Shown piece by piece: positions 6,475-14,524 of a stretch of 16,488 nt of DNA (position 1 is its first letter; each line of letters starts with the position of its first letter). The translations under genes were made by a program, and so were the position numbers. The DNA is from Candidatus Sediminicultor sextus (lineage in GTDB: Bacteria > Atribacterota > Phoenicimicrobiia > Phoenicimicrobiales > Phoenicimicrobiaceae): NCBI GenBank assembly GCA_014894735.1, contig JADBKX010000172.1, positions 20,349 to 36,836 on the forward strand, written 5' to 3'. The notes under the pieces are model-generated. The model saw only the letters and a list, made by a program, of their open reading frames with translations, was not told the origin of the DNA and did no database searches.

Positions 6475-7576
6475 ATGATAGAGGAATTACAAAATAAGCT
6501 GGAGCAACTTCGTAAAAAAATTGACGAAATGGGGACTTATCTTTGACTTATCTGTAAAAGAGAGTGAAGTAAAAAAATTAGAAAAAGAGATGTCCAAAGG
6601 GTCTTTCTGGTCTGATCAGGAAAATGCCCAGGAAGTTACCAAAAAAGTTAAGGAACTAAAAAACACTATAGGCGAATTTAAGGAGTTAAAGAACAACTTA
6701 GAAGAATTAGCAATACTCTTAGAGCTCAATCTGGAAGAAGACAGGAAAGAAATTTGGGAAGAGATAGAGCAAAAAGTAAAGGTTTTAGAAAAAGATATCG
6801 AGAAAAAAGAATTAATTGTTTTGTTTGATGGTAAATATGATACTAATAATGCTATAGTTACTATTCGATCAGGTGCTGGTGGCACAGAATCTCAGGATTG
6901 GGCTGAAATGTTACTGAGGATGTATCTGAGATGGTCAGAGAAAAATGGATATATCAGCAAGATAATAGAGATCTCACCCGGTGAGGAAGCCGGGATAAAG
7001 AATGTTACTTTCACTATTAATGGAAACCATGCTTTTGGATATTTAAAAGCAGAAAAAGGAATACATCGTCTGGTTAGAATTTCTCCGTTTGATGCTAATA
7101 GAAGAAGACATACTTCTTTTGCCTCGGTGGAGGTTATCCCTGAAATTGAACAAGAAGTAGAGGTTGAGATTAAGGAATCAGATTTAAGGATAGATACTTA
7201 TCGAGCCACAGGGGCAGGGGGTCAGCATGTTAACACCACTGATTCTGCGGTAAGAATAACCCATTTACCCACCAATATTGTAGTACAATGTCAAAATGAA
7301 AGATCTCAATACAGTAACAAAATGACTGCAATGAAAATTTTACGGGCAAGATTGTTTGAAAATTACCAGCAAGAAAAAGAAAAAGATTTAAAAGAGGTTA
7401 GAGGTAAAAAGAAAGACATTGCCTGGGGAAGCCAGATACGTTCTTATGTATTTCAACCCTATCAGATGGTGAAAGACCATCGGACAGAAGTGGAAAGCGG
7501 AAATTTAAAGGCAATTATGGATGGCGAAATCAATTGCTTTATTGAAGCCTATTTAAAGAGCAAGAAAAAAGATTAA
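6475..7576 (+). CDS. prfB: Peptide chain release factor 2, made by +1 programmed frameshift
   Basis: Translation starts at ATG 6475 (GGAAGG at 6461-6466), reads 23 codons, and meets an in-frame UGA at 6544-6546 in the context CTT-TGA-C. Skipping T6544 and continuing from GAC at 6545 gives 366 aa, close to the 365 aa of E. coli RF2. The SPF stop-codon recognition motif is at 203-205 and the GGQ peptidyl-hydrolysis motif at 248-250, within TGAGGQHVNTTDSAVRI. RF2 ends translation at UGA and UAA, and the frameshift lets low RF2 raise its own synthesis. The coding parts are 6475-6543 and 6545-7576. The N-terminal 23 codons plus the shift explain why a simple ORF caller misses the true start. Confidence 0.97.
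6531..6547 (+). promoter_or_regulatory. RF2 programmed frameshift site
   Basis: The slippery CTT-TGA-C lies at 6541-6547. The internal Shine-Dalgarno-like element is GGGG at 6531-6534, leaving six bases (ACTTAT) before CTT. In the usual RF2 site an AGGGGG element ends three bases before CTT. Here there is effectively one extra codon, and the element is weaker. Confidence 0.88.
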
Positions 7577-7745
7577 ATTATATAGATAAGGTAGGGCAGG
7601 TTCATCCACAAGTAACAAATAATGGTTTTTGACTGTTGTTGATACGGGTTGGTTACTTCTTCTCATCTTATTCATTAATTATTCAAACGGTTAACAGGCA
7701 AACTGGCCACCGGCAAACCAGTGCATTAGCTTTAAGGAGGGGAGA

Positions 7746-8138
7746 ATGATTAAAACTTATAATCCTAAAGAAACCAGGAAGTGGTTGGAATATTCTTCTT
7801 TATTGATGGGAGTTATTTTAATAATATGGGGGGTTATCAGCCATCAAACCATTTTATTAGTTTTAGGTTTCTTCTTTATATTGGTTGTGTCTAATAAAAC
7901 TGAAATAATTATTAATAATAAAGGAATAGTGATAACTACTACGACTTTATTTTTAATGAAAAGAAAAGATAGACTTAATTTTAAAGAAATGGACTCTGTA
8001 GAGATTAGAAAGGGTGCAGAAAAATCTATAGTATATTTTATGAGGGGGTGGAAGGGCAGAAAGGTATTAATTAATACTATCGATTTAACTAAATTAATAA
8101 AATATATAAAAAACGAAAATCCTGAATTAATAAAATAA
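7746..8138 (+). CDS. Small membrane protein, possible bacterial PH-like domain
   Basis: This 130-aa protein has a short cytoplasmic start, a hairpin of two membrane helices (about residues 16-32 and 35-50), and a strand-rich C-terminal part from about 51. The alternating pattern TEIIINNKGIVITTT, DRLNFKEMDSVEIRKG and KSIVYFMRGWKGRKVLINT resembles the small bacterial PH-like domains (bPH or YdbT type) often attached to two-helix hairpins; that assignment is from pattern only. The ATG has a strong AAGGAGGGGAG site (7734-7744). A 169-base spacer without recognisable features separates it from prfB, and it appears to be a single-gene unit. No function can be given. Confidence 0.7.
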   Translation: MIKTYNPKETRKWLEYSSLLMGVILIIWGVISHQTILLVLGFFFILVVSNKTEIIINNKGIVITTTTLFLMKRKDRLNFKEMDSVEIRKGAEKSIVYFMRGWKGRKVLINTIDLTKLIKYIKNENPELIK

Positions 8139-8184
8139 AGCGTATATCTTGTTTCGCAAGGAATTTAAATGATATGCACTAATT

Positions 8185-8263
8185 ATACTCTAATCCCTAT
8201 ATTCTAGACCCTGTCTTATATTTTCTTTACTATATACTATATACGATATACTATATACTAATA
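8185..8263 (+). repeat. Heptanucleotide repeat arrays upstream of the cyclodeaminase gene
   Basis: From 8229 to 8263 five 7-base units follow each other: ACTATAT twice, then ACGATAT, then ACTATAT, then ACTAATA. Directly upstream, 8185-8226 splits into six further 7-base units most of which end in CT (ATACTCT, then AATCCCT, then ATATTCT, then AGACCCT, then a variant, then ATTTTCT). The block ends about 10 bases before the ribosome binding site of the next gene. The downstream part is clear; the upstream part is more degenerate. Confidence 0.75.
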
Positions 8264-8282
8264 AAATTAAGGAGGTAGATTA

Positions 8283-8906
8283 ATGTTAATCGACAAAAAA
8301 ATTAACAATTTTTTGGACGAATTAGCTTCTAATTCACCAACTCCTGGTGGTGGGAGTGTAGCTGCGTTAGCTGGTGCACTGGGAGCAGCTTTAATTTCTA
8401 TGGTTGGCAATTTAACTATAGGCAAGAAGAAATATGAAGATGTAGAAGAAGATATTAAGAAAATTATAAGCTCTTCGGGAAAATTGCGCTATGAATTAAG
8501 TCAATTAATAGAAGAGGATGTTAAAGTTTTTAATAATTTTATGGCTACTTACAAGATGCCTAAGGAAACTGAAGATGAAAAAAAGATAAGGGCAGAGAAG
8601 ATACAAGAATCACTAATTGAGGCAGCAAAAGTTCCTCTTAAAGTAGCTTACAAATGTCTGGACATACTGAGTCTTTCTAAAGAAGTTGCTGAAAAAGGTA
8701 ATATTAATGTGGTAAGTGATGCGGGGGTTGCGGTCTTAATGGCAGAAGCAGCCTTGGAGAGTGCCATATTAAATGTGAAGATAAATTTGAGAATGATTAA
8801 AGATGAGAAAGTAAGGACAGAACTTTCCTCTTCTATAAAAGAATTACTATTAAAAGAAAAAGGGCAGAAAGAAAAGGTGCTGGAAATAGTAGAGAGTAAA
8901 ATGTAA
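8283..8906 (+). CDS. Formiminotransferase-cyclodeaminase family protein (cyclodeaminase or methenyl-THF cyclohydrolase)
   Basis: This 207-aa, all-helical cytoplasmic protein matches the FTCD_C family throughout. The N-terminal signature NSPTPGGGSVAALAGALGAAL (about 17-37) is followed by GNLTIGKKKYEDVEE and the late SDAGVAVLMAEAALESAILNVKINL. Family members remove ammonia from formimino-tetrahydrofolate (FTCD) or, as in clostridial FchA, hydrolyse methenyl-tetrahydrofolate. Both fit an anaerobe with one-carbon metabolism, and the sequence does not separate them. The ATG has a strong AAGGAGGT site (8269-8276). The following KamA-family gene starts 31 bases after the stop, so they probably share a transcript, although no common pathway is established. 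Confidence 0.88.
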   Translation: MLIDKKINNFLDELASNSPTPGGGSVAALAGALGAALISMVGNLTIGKKKYEDVEEDIKKIISSSGKLRYELSQLIEEDVKVFNNFMATYKMPKETEDEKKIRAEKIQESLIEAAKVPLKVAYKCLDILSLSKEVAEKGNINVVSDAGVAVLMAEAALESAILNVKINLRMIKDEKVRTELSSSIKELLLKEKGQKEKVLEIVESKM

Positions 8907-8937
8907 ATTATTTTAGAAAATGGCGGAGAAAATAAAA

Positions 8938-10766
8938 ATGAAAAGAAATTTTATTCAAAAGTTATGGAAGGAAAATCCAGAAGTTTTTGAATTATTAAAG
9001 GAAAGCAAGAATTTAAAAGAAGCCAGACAAAGTCTTTTTAAATTTTCTAAAGACTTAGAATGGAAATATAGAGAAGGAGAGGAGGTTTTACATAAATTAG
9101 AATATGCTGCTGCTTTAGAATCAATAGAGGTATTCAATAACCTTATTTCCTCTCGAAATGAGAAAATCGCAGGTTTTAGCACTTTAGATTATTTGAGAGG
9201 TCTAACTAAAGATAATCAAGATATAACCGAAGAAGTTAGCGACGGTTTTTTAGAAGAGTTTATTCACCTTTTTAAAACTATGAAAGGGAAAGCAGATATT
9301 TCTTCAGGATGGTTAAAGCCATTGTTAGAAAGAAATGGGGTTGAAATAATAGATTTTACCAAGGTTGAAGGCAGAGAAGCGGGGATAGCTCGTTCAAATT
9401 ATTTGGATAAACTTTACGAAAAAGTTCATGTTTTTATCAACCGTTATCCTTCCGGATGTGATGAAGAACTGATTAAAGAAAGAGAAGGAAATCGTCAGAA
9501 AATTTTAGATTATTTCGGTGCAACTTTAGATGATTGGAACGACCACCAATGGCACTTAAAACATATTTTTCATAGCATGGATGATTTAGAGCATCTCAAG
9601 AAATTAGTTCTTCTTACTGGGGAAGATATGGAAGCTATTGAAATTGCTATTGAAAATAAAATACCTTTTGGAATCACCCCTTACTATCTGTCCTTATTCG
9701 ATTTTTCCCGTAGTGATAGGAAAATTGATTACCAAGTAAGATCCCAGGTCATCCCTCCCATACATTATGTAACCTTAATGAAAGAACATCGTAAAGAAAG
9801 AGCATATTACTTTGATTTCATGGGCGAGCATGACACTTCACCCAAAGAATTGGTTACCAGAAGATATCCAATGATATCTATCCTAAAGCCTATTGATACC
9901 TGCCCGCAAATTTGTGTCTACTGTCAAAGGAATTGGGAAATAACCGGACCAATGATGCCTGAAGCAATGTCTAGTAAGGAGTCATTAGATAGGGCTTTAG
10001 ATTGGTTTGCTAAACATACTTCCATGAAAGATGTGTTAATTACCGGTGGAGACCCTTTAGTTTTAGGTGATGAACGAATAGAACACATCATGGATAGATT
10101 ATGCCAGATGGAACATGTAATAAACATAAGATGGGCAAGTAGAATTCCCGTAACTCTTCCTATGAGGATAACCGATAAATTAACCAAATTAATCGGGAGT
10201 TATTTAAAACCGGGGAAGAGAAATGTCTGCGTTGTTACCCATATTGAAGGAGCCTCTGAAGTTACTCCGGAATTAGCTGAGGCAGTGTGAAGTTTAGAAG
10301 ACAGGGTATCTACGTTTACAATCAGTTAGTGTATACTCTAGAAACCAGCAGGAGGTTTCAGAATGTAGCGACGAGGATAGCGATGAAGAAAGCAGGAGTA
10401 GATTCTTATTATACTTTTTACCCTAAAGGGAAAGAAGAAACTGAAGATTATCTTGTTCCTGTTGCCCGTCTGCGGCAGGAAAGAGAAGAGGAAGCTCGAT
10501 TACTACCCGGTCAATTCAGGACTGATGAACCGGTCTTTAATGTTCCTCGATTGGGTAAAAATTACATTAGGGCCTGGCAAGATAGAGAATTAATTGGAAT
10601 AAACAAAGAGGGAAGAAGAATTTATCTCTGGCACCCCTGGGAAAAGGGCATAGCTTCAGTTGAGCCATATATCTATAAAGATCTTCCTATTCATAAATAT
10701 CTCCAGGAACTTGCCAAAAGAGGAGAAAACATTGAAGAATACAAGTCAATTTGGTATTACTATTAA
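8938..10766 (+). pseudogene. KamA-family radical SAM aminomutase-like gene with one frameshift
   Basis: Two reading frames together encode one protein of the lysine 2,3-aminomutase-like (KamA) radical SAM family. The first frame carries the radical SAM motif TCPQICVYCQ (cysteines 322, 326 and 329 from the ATG at 8938) and LITGGDP, and stops at TGA 10288-10290. The second frame begins KFRRQGIYVYNQ at 10290 and runs to TAA at 10766 with VPRLGKNYIRAW, whose lysine may be the PLP site. One missing base, a G turning TGGAAG into TGAAG at about 10289, explains the break; restoring it gives a 609-aa protein. A pseudogene, an assembly or base-calling error, or recoding are possible, but no slippery heptamer is present. 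I prefer ATG 8938 because GGCGGAG (8922-8928) precedes it, whereas ATG 8920 lacks a site. The substrate is unknown. Confidence 0.82.
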
Positions 10767-10805
10767 ACAAAATTCCAAGAAATAAAATTGACTACAGGAG
10801 GTGGC

Positions 10806-11036
10806 ATAAAAAGTTATAAGTGAGTTAAGTCGATACTCTTAGCAGGTTCTTTTATAATAATCCGAGCAAACTATATATTAAATATTGTAGGACTTGTTTT
10901 AATAGGAGGAACTTTAGTATCTCAGATTTTGTTTAAAAAACAAAACGGGGCTGATAAATCCACTCCCTACATTAAATTTTGTATAAAATGTTTTCGTAAT
11001 CGCAATACACAATACGCAGAACGAATAAATTTTTAA
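10806..11036 (+). pseudogene. Remnant of a small two-helix membrane protein gene
   Basis: AGGAGGTGG at 10796-10804 is a strong ribosome site, but it is followed by ATA (10806) rather than ATG, and by an in-frame TGA at 10821. After that the frame is open to TAA at 11036 and encodes two hydrophobic stretches, ILLAGSFIII and YILNIVGLVLIGGTLVSQIL, then a polar tail (FKKQNG). Changing just two bases (ATA to ATG and TGA to TGG, both apparent G-to-A changes) would give an intact small membrane protein. The last 10 or so codons overlap a heptanucleotide array. No family is recognised. The region may also be plain noncoding DNA. Confidence 0.4.
11001..11028 (+). repeat. Heptanucleotide repeat block, 4 degenerate units
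   Basis: Four 7-base units: CGCAATA, then CACAATA, then CGCAGAA, then CGAATAA. Unit sequence differs from the other arrays in the window but the period is the same. It overlaps the end of the membrane-protein remnant. Confidence 0.6.
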
Positions 11037-11076
11037 TTATGATATACTCTTTCCGCTTTCAGCTTCAAATCATCAT

Positions 11077-11118
11077 AGTATATACAATGCACTAAATACT
11101 ATCTACTAGATGCTATAC
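11077..11118 (+). repeat. Heptanucleotide repeat block, 6 degenerate units
   Basis: Six 7-base units: AGTATAT, then ACAATGC, then ACTAAAT, then ACTATCT, then ACTAGAT, then GCTATAC. The ACTA core is shared with the array at 8229-8263. Confidence 0.7.
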
Positions 11119-11134
11119 AAAAAATTATTGTCCT

Positions 11135-11170
11135 ACTAACGACCACTGACTATTCTACTAGCGACTAATC
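11135..11170 (+). repeat. Heptanucleotide repeat block, 5 degenerate units
   Basis: Units are ACTAACG, then ACCACTG, then ACTATTC plus one extra T, then ACTAGCG, then ACTAATC. The phase slips by one base in the middle. The block ends where the CAATTGGCCAATTG palindrome begins. Confidence 0.6.
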
Positions 11171-11183
11171 AATTGGCCAATTG
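11170..11183. promoter_or_regulatory. 14-bp perfect palindrome, candidate operator
   Basis: CAATTGGCCAATTG is a perfect palindrome about 30 bases upstream of the probable -35 box of the GntR gene. Dimeric GntR-family regulators usually bind short palindromes near their own promoter, so autoregulation is plausible. The central GGCC is unusual in this AT-rich spacer. No second copy was seen in the window. Confidence 0.4.
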
Positions 11184-11212
11184 GAAAATTAAAAGCTTTT
11201 TCTAAAAACCTA

Positions 11213-11240
11213 TTGATTTTTTCAAAACTTATGTTATCCT
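11213..11240 (+). promoter_or_regulatory. Probable promoter of the GntR-kor operon
   Basis: TTGATT (11213-11218) and TATCCT (11235-11240) form a reasonable -35/-10 pair with a 16-base spacer, about 75 bases before the GntR start codon. This is the only sizeable spacer upstream of the operon. Confidence 0.45.
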
Positions 11241-11315
11241 TTAAAAAGATTAATCAATCAGTCCATTAGTCCAATATTAGAATAAAAATTTATCGTTTTA
11301 AAGGGGAAGTCTTTT

Positions 11316-12314
11316 ATGAAAATTGAGATTGATAAGAAGAGCGGGATTCCTTTATATATCCAGATAAAGCACCAGATTAAGAAATTGTTAGAAGATGGAA
11401 ATTTAAAGGAAGGGGAGCAACTGCCTACCGAGAGAGATTTATCAGAAAGTATACAGGTTAGCAGAAATACAGTAAGTATGGCCTACAAAGAATTAGCATT
11501 GGAGGATATAATACTATCAATCCCCGGGCGGGGAACCTTCCCTAATCCGAAAACCTCTAAGTTTACCAAATCTAAAACGAATAATAATCTATCAAAAATA
11601 GAAGAAATTATCGATGTTACTATTAATGAAGCCCTCGAGTTAAATTTTGAGTTGGGTGAGTTTAAAAAAATAGTAAATAATAAAATAGAAGAAAAAGAGA
11701 AATTATTAAAAAATATTAATATCGCTTTTATTGAATGTAATCAGGAACAATTGTATTTTTTTTCCAAAGGGATAGAATTGGGAACTGGCATTTCCATAAT
11801 TCCTATATTAATAGATGAGATCTATAAAGAATCAGATATTTTTAGAGAAAAAATCAAATCTATAGATTTAGTAGTTACTACCTTTTTTCACTCTGATGAA
11901 GTTAAAAAATTTTTTGCCGATCAAAAACAGAGAGTTCTCGCCATTGCCTTAGATCCCTTAATGGAAACCATGGTAAACATTGCTCATTTATCTTCCAAAG
12001 AGAAAAGTATTGGTTTGGTATGCATTACCGATAAGTTTGCCCAAAGGGTTTTCCAGTCTATAAAACAGGCAGGAATAAAATTCTCAAGCTTTAAATTTAC
12101 CATCTCTCATGATAAAGATGAAGTAAAGAATTTTTTGATTAACACAGATATAGTAATAACTTCTCCTGGAAGAAAGAAAGAAGTAGAGAAATTAATTTCT
12201 CCCCAAATTCCCCTCATTGAGTTTGTTTATGTTCCCGATAAAGGTTCTATGAGTATGTTAAAATTAGCTATTTTAGACATTAAAAGAGAAGGAGGCATGT
12301 TAGAAAAGAAATGA
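11316..12314 (+). CDS. GntR-family transcriptional regulator with an unassigned sensor domain
   Basis: This 332-aa cytoplasmic protein starts with a winged helix-turn-helix of GntR type (residues 1-78). It includes SGIPLYIQIKHQIKKLL, the helix EQLPTERDLSESIQVSRNTV and the wing SIPGRGTF. A linker to about 123 is followed by an alpha/beta domain (about 125-325). Its strand-helix alternation (NIAFIECNQEQ, SIDLVVTTFF, KSIGLVCITD, TDIVITSPG) resembles periplasmic-binding-protein-like or receiver-like folds rather than the UTRA, FCD or MocR domains. It probably senses a metabolite of the downstream pathway. Its stop overlaps the next start by 4 bases (ATGA), so it is the first gene of the oxidoreductase operon and its likely regulator. 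AAAGGGGA at 11299-11306 is the ribosome site. Confidence 0.88.
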   Translation: MKIEIDKKSGIPLYIQIKHQIKKLLEDGNLKEGEQLPTERDLSESIQVSRNTVSMAYKELALEDIILSIPGRGTFPNPKTSKFTKSKTNNNLSKIEEIIDVTINEALELNFELGEFKKIVNNKIEEKEKLLKNINIAFIECNQEQLYFFSKGIELGTGISIIPILIDEIYKESDIFREKIKSIDLVVTTFFHSDEVKKFFADQKQRVLAIALDPLMETMVNIAHLSSKEKSIGLVCITDKFAQRVFQSIKQAGIKFSSFKFTISHDKDEVKNFLINTDIVITSPGRKKEVEKLISPQIPLIEFVYVPDKGSMSMLKLAILDIKREGGMLEKK

Positions 12315-12553
12315 AGCAGGAAAAATTATTAGAAGTTTATCAAAATAATTCAGTAAAGATATCAGTTCGTAAGGGATGGTGTAAATCATGTGGTATCTGT
12401 GTTGAATTTTGTCCTAAGGATGTATTAGTTCCTGATAATCAAGGGAAGCCTATCCCTGAAAATATTGATGCTTGTATAAAATGCAGCCTTTGTGAATTGA
12501 GATGTCCGGATTTTGCTATTACAGTAGAAGGAGTGAAAGAGAAAGATGAATAA
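12311..12553 (+). CDS. korD: 2-oxoacid:ferredoxin oxidoreductase, ferredoxin-like (delta) subunit
   Basis: This 80-aa protein has two complete [4Fe-4S] motifs: CKSCGICVEFCP and CIKCSLCELRCP, eight cysteines in all. In four-subunit 2-oxoacid oxidoreductases this subunit carries electrons from the TPP site to free ferredoxin. It begins inside the GntR stop codon and overlaps the alpha subunit gene by 8 bases, so all are translated together. The symbol korD follows the delta-alpha-beta-gamma order; vorD or another 2-oxoacid type cannot be excluded. Confidence 0.9.
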   Translation: MKQEKLLEVYQNNSVKISVRKGWCKSCGICVEFCPKDVLVPDNQGKPIPENIDACIKCSLCELRCPDFAITVEGVKEKDE

Positions 12554-13700
12554 TTTAAAAAAGGGAAAAAATATAAAATTATTACAAGGAAACGAAGCCT
12601 GTGCTGAAGGAGCGTTATTAGCCGGAGTTAGATTTTTTGCCGGTTATCCCATCACTCCCTCTTCAGAAATAGCTGAAAATATGGCGCGTGAATTACCTAA
12701 AATTGGCGGGAAATTTATACAGATGGAGGATGAAATTGCCAGTATGGCAGCGGTAATTGGAGCCTCTATAGCTGGATTAAAATCTCTGACTGCTACTTCG
12801 GGACCCGGAATGTGCTTGAAACAAGAAAACTTAGGTTTTGCTATTATTAACGAGATACCCTGTGTAGTAGTTAACGCTCAAAGAGGAGGTCCAAGCACCG
12901 GGTTACCGACTAAACCCTCTCAAGGTGATATGATGCAGGCAAGATGGGGAACTCATGGAGATCATCCTATTATAGCCCTCGCCCCTTCCACCGTTCACGA
13001 GATACTTACCTTAACTATCAAAGCATTTAATTTTAGCGAAAAATATAGAACTCCAGTTATTTTACTCCTTGATGAAGTAATTGCCCATATGCGGGAAAAG
13101 GTAGAGATACCTGCTCTGGAAGACATCGAAGTGATAAACCGAAAAAAACCTACTGTTCCCCCTGAAGAATATTTACCCTTTAAGCCAGATGAAGACGGAG
13201 TCCCTCCTATGGCTAACTTTGGTGAAGGATATCGTTATCATATAACTGGCTTAATTCATAATTATAAAGGTTTACCTACTTCTAACTCCCAAGAAATAGA
13301 TGCTTTTATAAGGCGTTTATATAATAAGATTCAGAAGAATGCGAAGGATATTATAATGAATGAAAAATATTTTTTAGATGATGCTAAGATTGCTTTAATT
13401 GCTTACGGTTCGGTGGCAAGAGCTGCCGAAAGGACGGTAAAATTAGCTCGAGAAGAAGGGTTAAAAGTAGGTTTATTGAAATTACTAACTATTTGGCCTT
13501 TCTGTTTTGAAGAAGTAAACAAGCTGGCTCAGCAGGTAGATCTAATCATAGTTCCGGAAATGAATTTAGGTCAAATGGTTTTAGAAATAGAGAGAGCTGC
13601 TCAAGGAAAATGTCGGGTTGTACCTTATAATCGAGTAGATGGTGAATTAATTAATCCTATAGAGATATTAGGGAAGATTCGGGAGGAGATAAAGAAATGA
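12546..13700 (+). CDS. korA: 2-oxoacid:ferredoxin oxidoreductase alpha subunit
   Basis: This 384-aa subunit carries the pyrimidine-binding and transketolase C-like domains of the enzyme that oxidises a 2-oxoacid with CoA to acyl-CoA, CO2 and reduced ferredoxin. Signatures are GNEACAEGALLAGVRFFAGY, YPITPSSE (34-41), QMEDEIAS, TSGPG (84-88) and NAQRGGPSTGLPTKPSQGD. The C-terminal domain follows from about 285 (AKIALIAYGSVARAAERTV). There is no fused gamma domain; that subunit is a separate gene downstream. The sequence resembles KorA-type subunits (2-oxoglutarate), but branched-chain (Vor) enzymes share this architecture and the substrate cannot be read from it. It overlaps korD by 8 bases and korB by 4. 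Confidence 0.93.
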   Translation: MNNLKKGKNIKLLQGNEACAEGALLAGVRFFAGYPITPSSEIAENMARELPKIGGKFIQMEDEIASMAAVIGASIAGLKSLTATSGPGMCLKQENLGFAIINEIPCVVVNAQRGGPSTGLPTKPSQGDMMQARWGTHGDHPIIALAPSTVHEILTLTIKAFNFSEKYRTPVILLLDEVIAHMREKVEIPALEDIEVINRKKPTVPPEEYLPFKPDEDGVPPMANFGEGYRYHITGLIHNYKGLPTSNSQEIDAFIRRLYNKIQKNAKDIIMNEKYFLDDAKIALIAYGSVARAAERTVKLAREEGLKVGLLKLLTIWPFCFEEVNKLAQQVDLIIVPEMNLGQMVLEIERAAQGKCRVVPYNRVDGELINPIEILGKIREEIKK

Positions 13701-14524
13701 AGACAGTAATTGATGAGTATATTAGAAAAGCGATGTTTCCCAATATGTGGTGTCCTGGATGCGGAAATGGCATTGTATTAGGAGCTATAATAAGAGCTAT
13801 AGATGATTTAGGTTGGGATAAAGATGAAATTGTAGCGGTTTCTGGTATAGGTTGCTCCAGCAGGATTACCGGTTATGTAGATTTTTGTAGTATGAATACC
13901 ACTCACGGAAGAGCTTTGCCTTTTGCTACTGGCATAAAAATGGCTAATCCTGATTTAAAGGTAATAGTAGTTATGGGAGATGGCGATTGTTCAGCAATTG
14001 GTGGAAATCATTTTATCCACGCAGCACGGCGTAATATCGATTTAACTGCTATAATTATTAATAATATGATTTATGGAATGACCGGAGGTCAATATTCGCC
14101 CCTTACTCCAACTGGAAAGTTTGGTTCTACTGCTCCTTATGGGAATATTGACCAATCTTTTGATTTGGCTGAATTGGCTATCGCAGCAGGGGCAAGTTAT
14201 GTAGCCCGAGGAACAGTTTATAACCCTCGACAATCAACTTCTTTGATAAAAAAGGCTTTAGATAAAAAAGGATTTTCAGTAGTAGAGATAATATCTGATT
14301 GCCCTGTATCTTACGGCAAGATGAATAAAATGAAATCACCGGTAGATATGTTAAAGTGGATAAAAGATATAACCGTTTCCAAAAAAGCATGGGACGGACT
14401 TTCCCCTGATGAAAAAAGGGGGAAATATGCTATAGGCGAGTTTTTAAGTAAAGATAGACCAGACTATACTGAACTATATGAAGAGATTATCAAAAAAGCT
14501 CAGGAAAGTGGAGGCAATAAGTAA
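13697..14524 (+). CDS. korB: 2-oxoacid:ferredoxin oxidoreductase beta subunit (TPP-binding)
   Basis: This 275-aa subunit binds thiamine diphosphate and the [4Fe-4S] cluster next to it. The TPP motif starts GDGDCSAIGGNHF (about 94-106) and ends IIINN (about 119-123). Cysteines in MWCPGCGNG (19 and 22) and GIGCSSR (53) are cluster ligands by family analogy. NNMIYGMTGGQYSPLTP is the typical active-site loop. Its ATG overlaps the korA stop (ATGA) and its stop overlaps the korC start by one base. Length is normal for a stand-alone beta subunit. Confidence 0.94.
   Translation: MKTVIDEYIRKAMFPNMWCPGCGNGIVLGAIIRAIDDLGWDKDEIVAVSGIGCSSRITGYVDFCSMNTTHGRALPFATGIKMANPDLKVIVVMGDGDCSAIGGNHFIHAARRNIDLTAIIINNMIYGMTGGQYSPLTPTGKFGSTAPYGNIDQSFDLAELAIAAGASYVARGTVYNPRQSTSLIKKALDKKGFSVVEIISDCPVSYGKMNKMKSPVDMLKWIKDITVSKKAWDGLSPDEKRGKYAIGEFLSKDRPDYTELYEEIIKKAQESGGNK

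Noticed and set aside
7577..7745. Riboswitch or structured leader before the small membrane protein
   Set aside because: AAGTAAC/GTTACTT and ACTGG/CCAGT can pair, but the stems are short with long loops and match no known riboswitch that I can recall.
8139..8190. Terminator hairpin CTTG-TTTCG-CAAG
   Set aside because: Four-base-pair stem without a T run; a weak outer stem ATATC/GATAT does not make it convincing.
10288..10823. UGA read as tryptophan (alternative code), because two broken genes have TGA where Trp is expected
   Set aside because: Downstream of the first TGA the reading frame itself is shifted, UGA is used as the stop of the GntR gene, and prfB for RF2 is present.
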